The translations under genes and the position numbers were made by a program. DNA of 64,000 bases, taken from contig NZ_JADLQO010000007.1 of assembly GCF_015477775.1 (NCBI RefSeq), positions 124,001 through 188,000 of the forward strand. The letters are read 5' to 3'. Positions 25,376 through 34,122 of this stretch are shown here, in pieces; the first letter of the stretch is position 1; each line of letters begins with the position of its first letter. Under the pieces are notes generated by a model. The model was not told the origin of the DNA, did not search any database, and saw only the letters and a list, made by a program, of their open reading frames with translations. This DNA comes from Nocardia abscessus (GTDB lineage: Bacteria > Actinomycetota > Actinomycetes > Mycobacteriales > Mycobacteriaceae).

Positions 25376-26809
25376 TCACCTGATGGCGGAATCATTCGCC
25401 GTGCCGGGACTGCCGAGTTTGTTCAGCGCGAAGTACCCGGCCGACACCAGCACCGCCCACACCAACCCGACGACGATCGCCGTGCGCCCGCTGTCGGTGA
25501 ACAGCAGCAGCACGACCACCAAGCCCAGGAAGGCCAGCGCGAGGACGGTCGTGTACGGCGCGGCGGGCAGCCGGTAGTCGCTCGCGGGGAGTTCACCCCG
25601 GGCGACCTTGGCGCGGTAGAGCAGGTGGCAGACCAGGATGACGCCCCAGACGAAGATGATGCCGATGGTCGACACCGAGGTGATGTAGGCGAAGGCCTTG
25701 TCCGGGGAGATGATGTTGACGACCACGCCGATCACCATCGCCGCCGCCGACGCGGTGATCCCGACCCAGGGCACCGCGTTCGCGCTCAGCCGGGTCAGCC
25801 GGGCGGGCGCCTCGCCGCGCAGCGACAAGGTGCGCAGCATCCGGCCGGTCGAGTAGATCCCCGAGTTGCACGACGACAGCGCCGCGGTGAGCAGCACGAA
25901 ATTCACGATGCCCGCCGCGCCGGGGATGCCGATCTGCTGGAAGACCTCCACGAACGGGCTCTTGCCCGCGTGGAAGTTGCGCCAGCTGGACACGGACATG
26001 ATCACCACGAGCGCGCCGACGTAGAACAGGCCGATCCGGAACGGGAGCGTGTTGATCGCCTTGCGCAGGGTCGTGCGGGGCTCGCGCGCCTCCCCGGCGG
26101 TGACGCCGACCAATTCCACGCCAACGTAGGCGAACAGCACGATCTGCAGCACCAGCAGCGACTGACCGAGGCCGTTGGGGAAAACGCCGCCGTCGGCCCA
26201 CAGGTTGGTGACGGTGGGATTCGGCGCGTGGCCGAATCCGATCAGCAGCACGCCGATGCCGAGCAGGATCATGCCGATGATCGCGGTCACCTTGATGGCG
26301 GAGAACCAGAACTCGCCCTCACCGAACAGCCGCACCGAGATCAGGTTGGCGGCGAACATCACCGCGAGCACGACCAGCGCGGTGATCCACGCCGGGATGT
26401 CGAACCAGTACTGCACGTACTTGCCCGCCACGGTGATCTCGGCCATGCAGGTGGCCACCCACACCGCCCAGTACGACCAGCCGGTGACGAAACCGGCGAA
26501 GCGACCGAGGAATTCGTGCGCGTACTCGGCGAAGCTGCCCGAGGTCGGCCGGTAGGTCAGCAGTTCGCCGAGCGCTCGCATGATCACGAAGATGGCCAGG
26601 CCCGCCGCCAGGTAAGCCAGGATGAGGCCGGGGCCCGCTTGCTCGATCGCGCCGCCCGCGCCATAGAACAGGCCCGTGCCGATCGCGCCGCCGATGGCGA
26701 TCATCTGAATGGTGCGCGGGCTCAGGCCCCGGGCATAGCCTTCCGAGTCGCCGCTGTCCGCCGGAGCCGACGGTCCGGCGTCCTGAAGGTGACGGTCGGA
26801 GGCTGTCAT
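25376..26809 (-). CDS. Amino-acid permease (APC family, GABA/D-Ala/Ser type)
   Basis: A 477-residue membrane permease with 12 hydrophobic segments. The hydrophilic N-terminus ends in GLSPRTIQMIAIGGAIGTGLFYGAG, the conserved helix-1 signature. ELVGVTAGEAREPRTTLRKA and FVLLTAALSSCNSGIYSTGRM are further landmarks of the AAT subfamily, which includes CycA, GabP and AnsP. ATG 26809 follows AGGA on its strand; a longer frame adds an Arg/Pro-rich 28-residue extension without a ribosome site. It probably imports small neutral amino acids by proton symport. It is divergent from a serine hydrolase. Confidence 0.92.
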   Translation of the reverse strand: MTASDRHLQDAGPSAPADSGDSEGYARGLSPRTIQMIAIGGAIGTGLFYGAGGAIEQAGPGLILAYLAAGLAIFVIMRALGELLTYRPTSGSFAEYAHEFLGRFAGFVTGWSYWAVWVATCMAEITVAGKYVQYWFDIPAWITALVVLAVMFAANLISVRLFGEGEFWFSAIKVTAIIGMILLGIGVLLIGFGHAPNPTVTNLWADGGVFPNGLGQSLLVLQIVLFAYVGVELVGVTAGEAREPRTTLRKAINTLPFRIGLFYVGALVVIMSVSSWRNFHAGKSPFVEVFQQIGIPGAAGIVNFVLLTAALSSCNSGIYSTGRMLRTLSLRGEAPARLTRLSANAVPWVGITASAAAMVIGVVVNIISPDKAFAYITSVSTIGIIFVWGVILVCHLLYRAKVARGELPASDYRLPAAPYTTVLALAFLGLVVVLLLFTDSGRTAIVVGLVWAVLVSAGYFALNKLGSPGTANDSAIR

Positions 26810-27034
26810 ACTGCGGTCCTTCCCCTCGCTGGGCGGCGACACGCGAGGACGCCGGTCGCCGGCCGGTGCGCCGAACACGCGACGTCGGATCATCGCACGT
26901 CCGGCCTGGATCAGCTCGTCACGCTACCGCCCCGGTGCGACGCGTGGTGCCCGGGCCACGCACCGAGGTCACCCGCACCTGTCGGATGGGCGTTCTGGCA
27001 TGCCATCATCGGGTCCCTACCGAAAGCATGTGTC

Positions 27035-28222
27035 ATGACCGAAATGCCCGCCGGGCGCTCGCGAGCAGCACGCTATGCGATCCGCACCACCGTTGTCCTG
27101 CTCGCGATCGTCGCCGTCCTGGTCGGTGCGGCGTTCGCGACGACGGCGGTCCTGAACATCCCGTCGCCGCCGACGCTGCTGCGACTCATGACCGACCCGC
27201 CCTCCGCGCAGGGCGCGCTGTTCCAGAGCCGTACGGTGGCCGCCTCCCCCACCCCGCGTCCCCTGCCGCTCGCGCCGCGGCCGCTGCCCGACCGGGTGCC
27301 GTGGAAGGGCTCGTACCTCTCGATCTCCGATTTCCTCGACACCACGCACACCAATTCGTTCCTGGTCCTGCGCGGCGGGGCACGCACGCACGAGTGGTAC
27401 CGCGACGGCGTCACGGCCACCACCCGCCAGTCCTCGTGGTCGGTGGTGAAGTCCATCGTGTCACTGCTGGCCGGTCGAGCCATCGCCGCGGGAAAGCTCG
27501 GCGAACACGACCGCCTGGTGCAGATCCTGCCCGAGCTGACCACCGGCGGCGCGTACGACACCGTCACCATCCGCGACCTGCTGGACATGGCCTCCGGTGT
27601 CGACGTCTCGGAGAACTACAACAAGTACATGCCGCTGACCGGCACCGCACGGATGTATCTCACCGAGGATCTCGCCGGATTCGTCCGGGACCACCATAGC
27701 CTGCGGTTCCCGCCGGGCAGCGCGGGTGAATACCGCAGCGTCGACACCCAACTGCTGGGCATGGCGCTGGCACGAGTCGAGGGCTTGCCGCTGAGTGAGC
27801 TGTTGGAGCGCGACCTCTGGGCCCCGATCGGCGCCGAGGACGACGCGCTGTGGAATCTCGATCACGCCGGCGGCCAGGAGAAGGGGTTCTGCTGCCTGAA
27901 CGCGACGGCCCGTGACTTCGCCAAGATCGGCCAGCTGGTGCTGGACGGCGGCCGTGTGGGCGACGCGCAGATCGTGCCGCCCGAATGGGTCGAACGCATC
28001 CGCACCCCGGCCCCGCACCGGGTGGGCGATTGGCCCTATGGCGCGCAGTGGTGGCACCCGACCGGTGGGGACGGCGCCGATCTCACCGCTGTCGGCGTCT
28101 ACGGCCAGTACGTCTACGTGGACCCGCCCAGCGGCACCGTCATCGTCAAGCTCAGCGACCACGGGACCACCCAGGACGAGCAGGAGATCATCGAGGTGTT
28201 CCGCGCGATCGCGCGCGGTTGA
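27035..28222 (+). CDS. Membrane-anchored serine hydrolase, beta-lactamase/esterase (class C) family
   Basis: A 395-residue protein. An N-terminal signal anchor (about residues 13-40) precedes a penicillin-binding-protein-like fold. The nucleophile motif SVVK is at residues 136-139, with the second motif Tyr233 in GEYRS. A late GTVIVKLSDHG strand corresponds to the third motif region (His-x-Gly replaces Lys-Thr-Gly). Family members are peptidases, esterases or 6-aminohexanoate-dimer hydrolases; the phrase RFPPGSAGEYRSVD resembles the last group. It would face outside the membrane. ATG 27035 is the only start that places the hydrophobic anchor N-terminally. Confidence 0.88.
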   Translation: MTEMPAGRSRAARYAIRTTVVLLAIVAVLVGAAFATTAVLNIPSPPTLLRLMTDPPSAQGALFQSRTVAASPTPRPLPLAPRPLPDRVPWKGSYLSISDFLDTTHTNSFLVLRGGARTHEWYRDGVTATTRQSSWSVVKSIVSLLAGRAIAAGKLGEHDRLVQILPELTTGGAYDTVTIRDLLDMASGVDVSENYNKYMPLTGTARMYLTEDLAGFVRDHHSLRFPPGSAGEYRSVDTQLLGMALARVEGLPLSELLERDLWAPIGAEDDALWNLDHAGGQEKGFCCLNATARDFAKIGQLVLDGGRVGDAQIVPPEWVERIRTPAPHRVGDWPYGAQWWHPTGGDGADLTAVGVYGQYVYVDPPSGTVIVKLSDHGTTQDEQEIIEVFRAIARG

Positions 28223-28290
28223 GGCGGCCGGCGAAATACACCGGGGACGCCGGGCGTTGGGACTGGAGATCGGCACTCTGGAGGAGCTTC

Positions 28291-29283
28291 ATGATCGACG
28301 TCCCGCTGTCCGTACTGGATCTCGCGCCGGTGCAGTCCGGCCGCACCGTCGGCGAGGGGCTCGAGGCGACCACCGAATTGGCCAGGCGCACCGAGGCTTT
28401 GGGCTACCACCGCTTCTGGGTGGCCGAACACCACAACATGCCCGGCATCGCCAGTTCGGCGCCGAGCGTGCTGCTGGCCCACCTGGCGGCCGCCACCTCC
28501 ACCATCCGGGTCGGCTCCGGCGGGGTGATGCTGCCCAACCACGCACCGCTCGTGGTCGCCGAGCAGTTCGGCACCCTGCACGCGCTGCATCCCGGACGGA
28601 TCGACCTGGGCATCGGACGCGCGCCCGGCACCGACCAGGCGACCGCCCGCGCGCTGCGGCGGACCGCCGACGGCCTGTCGGCGGAGTCGTTCCCGCAGGA
28701 ACTGGCCGCACTGCTCGGCTACTTCCGCGGGTCCGATCCCGGCGGCATCGCCGCGACGCCGGGCCGCGGCGAGGAGCCGGACATCTGGCTGCTGGGTTCC
28801 AGCGGCTACAGCGCCCAGGTCGCCGCCGTGCTCGGGCTGCCGTTCGCCTTCGCGCATCACATCAGCCCCGACAACACCGAACCCGCGCTTGCGCTCTACC
28901 GCGAGCACTTCCGGCCCTCCGAACGCCTGGAGCGCCCGCACGCGATGGTGGCGCTCGCGGCGATCTGCGCCGACACCGACGAGCGCGCCGAGGTCCTCGC
29001 CGGTCCGCGTGACCTGGCCTTCCTGAACCTGGTGCGCGGCACGCCGCAGGCCCTGGCCACGCCGGAGGACGCGGTCGCGTTCCGCCCGTCCGAGCACGAG
29101 CGCGCCTTCATCCGGCAGCGCCGGGCCGGGCAGTTGCTCGGCTCGCCGGAAACGGTGCGCGCGCAGCTCGCGGACCTGCTGCGCCGCACCCGAGCAGACG
29201 AGCTGATGATCAACACGTTGGTCTACGACATCGACGACCGCGTCCGGTCGTTCGAACTGCTCACCGAGAAGGTCGCGGCCTGA
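28291..29283 (+). CDS. LLM-class flavin-dependent oxidoreductase (MsnO8-like)
   Basis: A 330-residue luciferase-like protein. The opening LSVLDLAPVQSGRT, the RFWVAEHHNMPGIASSAPSV segment and IRVGSGGVMLPNHAPLVVAEQFG match the group-1 or MsnO8-type branch. IDLGIGRAPGTDQATARALRR follows. ATG 28291 has an excellent GGAGGAG six bases before it, excluding the longer frame. It probably uses FMN supplied by a reductase. It is 68 bases after the serine hydrolase and convergent with the nitroreductase, nine bases apart. Confidence 0.9.
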   Translation: MIDVPLSVLDLAPVQSGRTVGEGLEATTELARRTEALGYHRFWVAEHHNMPGIASSAPSVLLAHLAAATSTIRVGSGGVMLPNHAPLVVAEQFGTLHALHPGRIDLGIGRAPGTDQATARALRRTADGLSAESFPQELAALLGYFRGSDPGGIAATPGRGEEPDIWLLGSSGYSAQVAAVLGLPFAFAHHISPDNTEPALALYREHFRPSERLERPHAMVALAAICADTDERAEVLAGPRDLAFLNLVRGTPQALATPEDAVAFRPSEHERAFIRQRRAGQLLGSPETVRAQLADLLRRTRADELMINTLVYDIDDRVRSFELLTEKVAA

Positions 29284-29291
29284 GCCGCGGG

Positions 29292-30128
29292 TCAGTGCAG
29301 CCGGAAACCGTGGTTGGTCAGCGACTCGCGCAGCCGGTGCCTGCCGCCCAGCGCCGCCGCAGAGGCCAGCCTGGCCAACACACGCTCGGTCCAGGAATGC
29401 GAGAGCTGTTGCTCGGCATAGAATTCCGCGATCCGGGTCTCGTACTCGGCCACGTGCGCCCGCTGCGCGGCGAGGTCGTAGGTCTCCCGGTGCAAAACGG
29501 CCTCCTGCGGCAGGCGCGGCTTCACCCGGGCGTCCTCGGCGGGGTCGGGGTGGCCGACCACCAAACCGAAGACGGCGAACACCTGCGGCGGCAGGCCGAG
29601 CTCGGCGGCGACCTCTTCCGGCTTGTTGCGCAGGGCACCGATGTAGACGGTGCCGAGCCCGAGCGATTCCGCCGCCACGACCGCGTTCTGCGCCGCGAGC
29701 GCGGCGTCGATGAATCCGACGTAGCTCGACTCGAGGTAGTCCGCGCCCTCGAGCGGCGCGCTCCGGTCGGCGGCGAGCTGGCGCAGGCGGGCGAAATCGG
29801 CCGTCCAGACCAGCAGCACCGGCGCCTGCACGATGTGGGCCTGATCGCCCGCCAGCGCGGCCAGACGCGCCTTGCGCTGCGGGTCACGGACCGCGATGAC
29901 GCTCCAGACCTGCAGATTCGACGAGGTCGGCGCGGACTGCGCCGCGGAGATCAGCAGACGCAGGGTGGCGTCGGGCACCGGGTCGGACAGGTAGCGGCGC
30001 ACCGAGCGGTGCTCGTGCAGCACCTGCAAAACTTGGTTCCACTGCGCAGGTTCGACCGGTTGCGGGTCGCGGTAACGCTGCTGCACGGCGTGGGTCGGTG
30101 TGGGCACGGACTGCGTCATGGTGGTCAT
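29292..30128 (-). CDS. NADPH-dependent FMN nitroreductase (NfsA/FRP-like)
   Basis: A 278-residue nitroreductase-fold flavoprotein. EHRSVRRYLSDPVPDATLRLLISAAQSAPTSSN is the canonical FMN-binding N-terminus (HRSxRxY; QSAPTSSN). GLVVGHPDP and RLPQEAVLHRETYD in the C-terminal half match NfsA/FRP-type oxidoreductases. The start is ATG 30128 (MTTMTQ) or ATG 30119. It diverges from a siderophore-interacting protein over a region with an IdeR-like box. Iron control, and a role in ferric-siderophore reduction through reduced flavin, is therefore a reasonable inference. Confidence 0.9.
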   Translation of the reverse strand: MTTMTQSVPTPTHAVQQRYRDPQPVEPAQWNQVLQVLHEHRSVRRYLSDPVPDATLRLLISAAQSAPTSSNLQVWSVIAVRDPQRKARLAALAGDQAHIVQAPVLLVWTADFARLRQLAADRSAPLEGADYLESSYVGFIDAALAAQNAVVAAESLGLGTVYIGALRNKPEEVAAELGLPPQVFAVFGLVVGHPDPAEDARVKPRLPQEAVLHRETYDLAAQRAHVAEYETRIAEFYAEQQLSHSWTERVLARLASAAALGGRHRLRESLTNHGFRLH

Positions 30129-30189
30129 CTTTTCGCCAGGGCGGCACGCCGTCAGCGGTTGCCCGCAGCTCGAGCCGAACGCAGGTAGG

Positions 30190-30208
30190 GTAAGTAAGGC
30201 AATCCTAA
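30190..30208. promoter_or_regulatory. IdeR/DtxR-type iron box
   Basis: The 19 bases GTAAGTAAGGCAATCCTAA match the consensus TTAGGTTAGSCTAACCTAA at 14 positions, including the full right half CCTAA. The site lies 21 bases before the siderophore-interacting protein start and 61 bases before the divergent nitroreductase start. Both genes could be repressed by iron-loaded IdeR. Confidence 0.6.
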
Positions 30209-30229
30209 TTATCTTTATCGGAGGTTCTC

Positions 30230-30985
30230 TTGGCACGTCCTCGCACCACCCTCACGGTGCAGCGCACCGAATGGCTCACCCCGCACCTGATCCGGGTGCA
30301 CCTCGGCGGCCCCGGCTTCGCCGCGTTCCGGCCCAGCGAGTTCACCGACTCCTATGTGAAGTTCATCTTCCCGCAGGACGGGAACGAGGTCCTGCGTACA
30401 TACACCGTCCGATCGGTGGACCCGGTCGCCGAGGAGATCGCGGTGGATTTCGTCTTCCACGGCGCGGAGGGCATCGCGGGACCATGGGCCGCCGAGGTTC
30501 AGCCGGGCGCGACCATCGACCTGTACGGTCCCGGCGGCGCCTACGCTCCGCGTCCGGACGCCGACTGGCATCTGCTGGCCGGTGACGAGGCGGCGCTGCC
30601 CGCCATCGCCGCGGCACTCGAGGCGATGCCCGCCGAAGCGACCGGCCTCGCATTCGTCGAAATCGCCGGTCCGGACGACGAGCTGCCCGTGAAGCAGCCG
30701 GACGGCATCGAGCTGACCTGGCTGCACCGTGGGATCCGGGCCCCGGGTGAATTACTCGCCGAAACCGTCCGCGCGGCACCGTGGGCGCCCGGCCAGGTCC
30801 AGGTGTTCATCCACGGTGAAGCCAAGTCGGTCATGCAGGATCTGCGCCGCTATGTCCGCAAGGATCGCGGTGTCCCGGCCGAGTGGGCGGCATCGATCTC
30901 CGGGTACTGGCGTCGCGGCCGCACCGAGGAAGGCTTCCGGGAATGGAAGGCCGAACTGCGGGCGACCGAGGAAGCCGACGGCTGA
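30230..30985 (+). CDS. Siderophore-interacting protein (FAD-binding ferric reductase, ViuB-like)
   Basis: A 251-residue cytosolic flavoprotein of the SIP family. The FAD-binding barrel (about residues 5-105) contains RTYTVRSVDPVAEEIAVDF, with the RxYT(V/I)R motif that grips FAD. The NAD(P)-binding half has HLLAGDEAALPAIAAALE, and the C-terminus has FIHGEAKSVMQDLRRYVR and SGYWRRGRTEEGF, both diagnostic. It starts at TTG 30230, six bases after GGAGG. The role is reductive release of iron from imported ferric siderophores. An iron box immediately upstream supports iron-starvation induction. Confidence 0.94.
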   Translation: MARPRTTLTVQRTEWLTPHLIRVHLGGPGFAAFRPSEFTDSYVKFIFPQDGNEVLRTYTVRSVDPVAEEIAVDFVFHGAEGIAGPWAAEVQPGATIDLYGPGGAYAPRPDADWHLLAGDEAALPAIAAALEAMPAEATGLAFVEIAGPDDELPVKQPDGIELTWLHRGIRAPGELLAETVRAAPWAPGQVQVFIHGEAKSVMQDLRRYVRKDRGVPAEWAASISGYWRRGRTEEGFREWKAELRATEEADG

Positions 30986-30989
30986 ACCG

Positions 30990-31724
30990 TCAATCGCCCC
31001 AGCCGCTCATCGCCACGATCGCGTCCCAGGTGAGCGTCGGGAGTTCGGGGTGACGCTGCTGGATGATCACACCGGCGAGGCTCGCGGGCGGCGCCTTCCG
31101 CGGATCGGCCAAGGCCTGGGCTTCGATCGCCGCGCCGAGCGCGCGGCTACCGCCCAGCCGCGGATACGCGGCGTGCACCAGGTCGGCGAAGCCCGGCGGC
31201 AGGTCGGCGGGGGCGCCGCCCACGTCGATGCCGATCCCGTCCACCGCGATCCACGTTTCCGGCGGCCTGCGGCGGCGCCAGACCGGCGAGTCGGTGAAAC
31301 CGGAGGTGTGCGCGGCGATCGCGTCCCAGATCGTGTCCACCCTGGTGTCGGTGACGCCGTTGTCCTCGAGGAATCGCGCGGCGCGATCGGCGCCGTCGAT
31401 CTCGAACCTCTGCTCGCCGCCCGCGCTGCCGGCCAAGCCGATGTCGTGCAGTGCGCAGATGAGATACATGGTCTCTTCGTCGTAGTCGGCGCCGGGCCGC
31501 AGGCCTTGCCGCTCGGCGACCGCACGTCCGAAGAGGAAGCCGCGCAGGCTGTGGTTGCGCAGCATCGGGGAGAGTTCGGCGGTGATGAGTCGATTCGCCC
31601 TGTCCGCCAATGAGGTAGACGGAAAGTTCAGTGAAACATTCTGCGCCGCAGCCGGTTTCGATGCGACGACGTATGCGCTCGCGGCGATGCCCGCGCCCAG
31701 CGCGGCACGACGGGACATGGACAT
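30990..31724 (-). CDS. Tat-exported HD-domain hydrolase, cyanamide-hydratase-like
   Basis: A 244-residue protein. The N-terminus MSMSRRAALGAGIAASAYVV ending AAA-Q is a twin-arginine signal peptide. The mature part is an HD domain: NHSLRGFLFG (His58), then YLICALHDIGL (His93-Asp94), and DAIAAHTSG with a further His. The NHSLR..LFG and LHDIGL pairs resemble the cyanamide hydratase/Ddi2-like HD branch more than nucleotide phosphohydrolases. The AGGAG on its strand supports ATG 31724. It lies 30 bases after a GlxA-type regulator, probably in one operon. Export of such an enzyme is unusual. The substrate is inferred, not shown. Confidence 0.8.
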   Translation of the reverse strand: MSMSRRAALGAGIAASAYVVASKPAAAQNVSLNFPSTSLADRANRLITAELSPMLRNHSLRGFLFGRAVAERQGLRPGADYDEETMYLICALHDIGLAGSAGGEQRFEIDGADRAARFLEDNGVTDTRVDTIWDAIAAHTSGFTDSPVWRRRRPPETWIAVDGIGIDVGGAPADLPPGFADLVHAAYPRLGGSRALGAAIEAQALADPRKAPPASLAGVIIQQRHPELPTLTWDAIVAMSGWGD

Positions 31725-31754
31725 GGTCGTACTCCTGGTGAGTGAAGGGTGCGA

Positions 31755-32699
31755 TCAGCTCGCGGGCGCGCGGAAGCGCCTGCGGTAGTCGCTCGGCGAG
31801 GTGCCGAGCAGGTCGAGGAAGGTGCGGCGCATCGTCTCCTCGGAGCCGAATCCGCTGCGCCGGGCGACCGCCGTCATCGGCTCGTCGCCGGATTCGAGCA
31901 GTGCCTGTGCGGCCTCCAGCCGGGCCTGCTTGACGTAGCGCCCCGGCGTCATGCCGATCTCCTGCCGGAACAGGCGGCTGAGATGGCGTTCGCTCAGTGC
32001 GGCGCGGGCGGCCATGGCCGCCAGGCTGTGGTCGGCGCACAGATCGGCGACCACAGCGTCGACCACCTGACGCAGACCGTCGGTGCGCGGCGTCGGAATG
32101 CTCGTGCGCACGCTGAACTGCGATTGGCCGCCGGGCCGGTGCAGGAACACGACGAGATGTTTCGCCAGCGAGCGCGCGAGTTCGGCGCCGTGCTCCTCCT
32201 CCACCAGCGCCAGGGCCATATCGATGCCGGCGGTGACTCCCGCGGAGGTGATGATCGGGCCGTCGCGCAGATAGATGGCGTCGGCGTCGACCCGGACGAG
32301 CGGAAACCGCTGGGCCAGCGCGGCACACGCCAGCCAATGCGTGGTGGCGCGCCGCCCGTCCAGCAAACCGGCCTCGGCCAGTACGAACGCGCCGGTGCAC
32401 ACCGAGGCCACCCGCCGCGCCGCGCCGCCGACCGCGCGCACCGCGTCCACCAGCGCGGCCGGAACGTCGTCCTCCGGTGGATATCCCGGCACCAGCAGCG
32501 TGTCGACCGAGCCGCTCAGCTCGCCCAGCGCACCGTCGACACCGAGCGGTACGCCGACGTCGGTGCGCACCGGAGTTCCGTCGGGCGAGGCGAAGCGAAT
32601 CCGGCGCCCGGCCCAGTGCAGCACCTGCACCGGCCCAGCGACGTCGAGCATCAGCACCCCGTCCGATACCGCGACCACGACGTCACCGCTTTCCTGCAT
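31755..32699 (-). CDS. GlxA-family regulator: DJ-1/PfpI domain plus AraC helix-turn-helix
   Basis: A 314-residue cytoplasmic regulator. Residues about 8-180 form a DJ-1/PfpI amidotransferase-like domain. The nucleophile-elbow Cys is in ASVCTGAFVLAEAGLLDGR, the isonitrile-hydratase-like form. Residues about 215-312 form an AraC double helix-turn-helix (AMAARAALSERHLSRLFRQ; FGSEETMRRTFLDLLG). Such proteins act as activators whose first domain senses a small metabolite. The HD hydrolase gene follows at 30 bases on the same strand and is the obvious target, together with self-regulation. Confidence 0.9.
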   Translation of the reverse strand: MQESGDVVVAVSDGVLMLDVAGPVQVLHWAGRRIRFASPDGTPVRTDVGVPLGVDGALGELSGSVDTLLVPGYPPEDDVPAALVDAVRAVGGAARRVASVCTGAFVLAEAGLLDGRRATTHWLACAALAQRFPLVRVDADAIYLRDGPIITSAGVTAGIDMALALVEEEHGAELARSLAKHLVVFLHRPGGQSQFSVRTSIPTPRTDGLRQVVDAVVADLCADHSLAAMAARAALSERHLSRLFRQEIGMTPGRYVKQARLEAAQALLESGDEPMTAVARRSGFGSEETMRRTFLDLLGTSPSDYRRRFRAPAS

Positions 32700-32820
32700 G
32701 AACCCAGTCTCGAGCCGCCGGGACGAGTCCGCAAGGACACGTAACCCACAGATCCGGACAGGTGAACCGAATGGGCGCGGGCACGAGAATCCGCGAGGGC
32801 CGCGGGTCTCGGCCGGCGGC

Positions 32821-32881
32821 CCTACGTCAGCAGGGCCTACGTCAGCTGGGCCTACGTCAGCAGTGCCCTACGTCAGCAGGG
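32821..32881. repeat. Four tandem copies of a 15-base unit
   Basis: Copies of CCTACGTCAGCAGGG lie at 32821-32835, 32836-32850 (one change), 32851-32865 (one change) and 32867-32881. They sit between the GlxA regulator start and the nucleoside-transporter stop, directly against that stop. Confidence 0.9.
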
Positions 32882-32883
32882 CA

Positions 32884-34122
32884 CTAGGTGAGCAGGCCGA
32901 CGATGGTGGCGGACAGGAAGCTGACCAAGGTCGCGCCGTAGAGCAAGCGAAGCCCGTTGCGTGCGATGACGGTGCCCTGTTTTTCGCTGAGGCTGCGAAC
33001 GGCGCCGGTGACGATGGCGATCGTGGAGAAGTTCGCGAACGACACCAGGTAGGTGGACACGATCGCGACCGTGCGCTCGGACAGTCCGGCCTTGTCGCTG
33101 TTCAGTTCCTGCATGGCGACCACCTCGTTGGAGACCAGCTTGGTGCCCATGAATCGGCCCGCGGCCGCCGCCTCGTCCCAGGGGACGCCGGTCAGCCACG
33201 CGCCGGGTGCGAAGACGTGCCCCATCACGTCCTGGAACGTGGTGCCGTGGAACAGCGCGGCGAAGATTCCGTTGATCATGGCCAGCAGAGCGATGAATCC
33301 GATCAGCATGGCCGCGACGGTGAAGGCGACCTTGAAACCCACCAGGATGTACTCGGTGAGCATCTCGAAGAACGATTGCGGTTTGCGGCTGTCGGCGATC
33401 TCCTCGCCGAGCAGTCGGGCATCGTCGGCGGCAGTGACCGCGTAGGGGTTGATCAACGAGCACACCACGAAGGCGCCCAGCATGTTCAGCATGATGGCGG
33501 CGATCACGTACTTCGGGTCGATGAGCAGCATGTAGGCGCCGAGGATGCCCGCGGAGACCGTCGACATCGCCGAAGCCGCCAGCGTGTACATCCGCTGCGG
33601 CGGGATGTCGTCGAGCATGGCGCGCAGCGAGATGAACACCTCGGATTGACCGAGGATGGCGGAGGCGACGGCGTTGAAGGATTCGATCTTGCCGAAGCCG
33701 CTCACCCACGCCAGCAGCAGGCCGAGGCACTTGATGATCCACGGCAGCACCCGCAGGTGCTGCAAGATGCCGATCAAGGCGGAAACGAGCACGATCGGCA
33801 TCAGCACCGCGAACAGGAATGCGGGTCCGCTGCTGCCGACGCTGGGCAGGTCACCGAAGACGAAACCCGTCCCCTGGGCGGCGTAGCCGAGGATGTGGGC
33901 GAAGGTGTCGCTGACCGCGCGGATCACGGTGGCCCCGATCCCGGTTTTCAGCAGGAGGAAACCGAGCGCGACTTGCACTATCAGCAGGACAGCGATCCGC
34001 GGCAGCCGTCCGGCGGCGGCGCGGCGGTCGGTGCTGGGCAACCAGGCCAGCAGCAGGAAGCACACCAGCCCGCCGGCCCCGATCAGATGATGCACGCGCA
34101 CCTCGGTTGCCCTGGCGTACAA
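32884..34122 (-). CDS. Concentrative nucleoside transporter (CNT/NupC family)
   Basis: A membrane protein of up to 412 residues that aligns by eye along its length with NupC. It has GFVFGDLP, ALIGILQHLRVLPWIIK, GKIESFNAVASAILGQSEVF, MYTLAASAMSTVSAGILGAYM, and the nucleoside-binding stretch TKLVSNEVVAMQEL with SFANFSTIAIVTGAV. It imports nucleosides with protons or sodium. The start is uncertain. TTG 34122 is the outermost, while GTG 34101 or 34095 would match the shorter NupC N-terminus better. It ends directly beside the 15-base tandem repeats. Confidence 0.93.
   Translation of the reverse strand: MYARATEVRVHHLIGAGGLVCFLLLAWLPSTDRRAAAGRLPRIAVLLIVQVALGFLLLKTGIGATVIRAVSDTFAHILGYAAQGTGFVFGDLPSVGSSGPAFLFAVLMPIVLVSALIGILQHLRVLPWIIKCLGLLLAWVSGFGKIESFNAVASAILGQSEVFISLRAMLDDIPPQRMYTLAASAMSTVSAGILGAYMLLIDPKYVIAAIMLNMLGAFVVCSLINPYAVTAADDARLLGEEIADSRKPQSFFEMLTEYILVGFKVAFTVAAMLIGFIALLAMINGIFAALFHGTTFQDVMGHVFAPGAWLTGVPWDEAAAAGRFMGTKLVSNEVVAMQELNSDKAGLSERTVAIVSTYLVSFANFSTIAIVTGAVRSLSEKQGTVIARNGLRLLYGATLVSFLSATIVGLLT

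Noticed and set aside
25625..27034. Very long plus-strand open frame upstream of the serine hydrolase
   Set aside because: It is antisense to the amino-acid permease, and its His/Asp/Arg-rich product is a typical high-G+C mirror frame. The hydrolase start at 27035 carries the membrane anchor.
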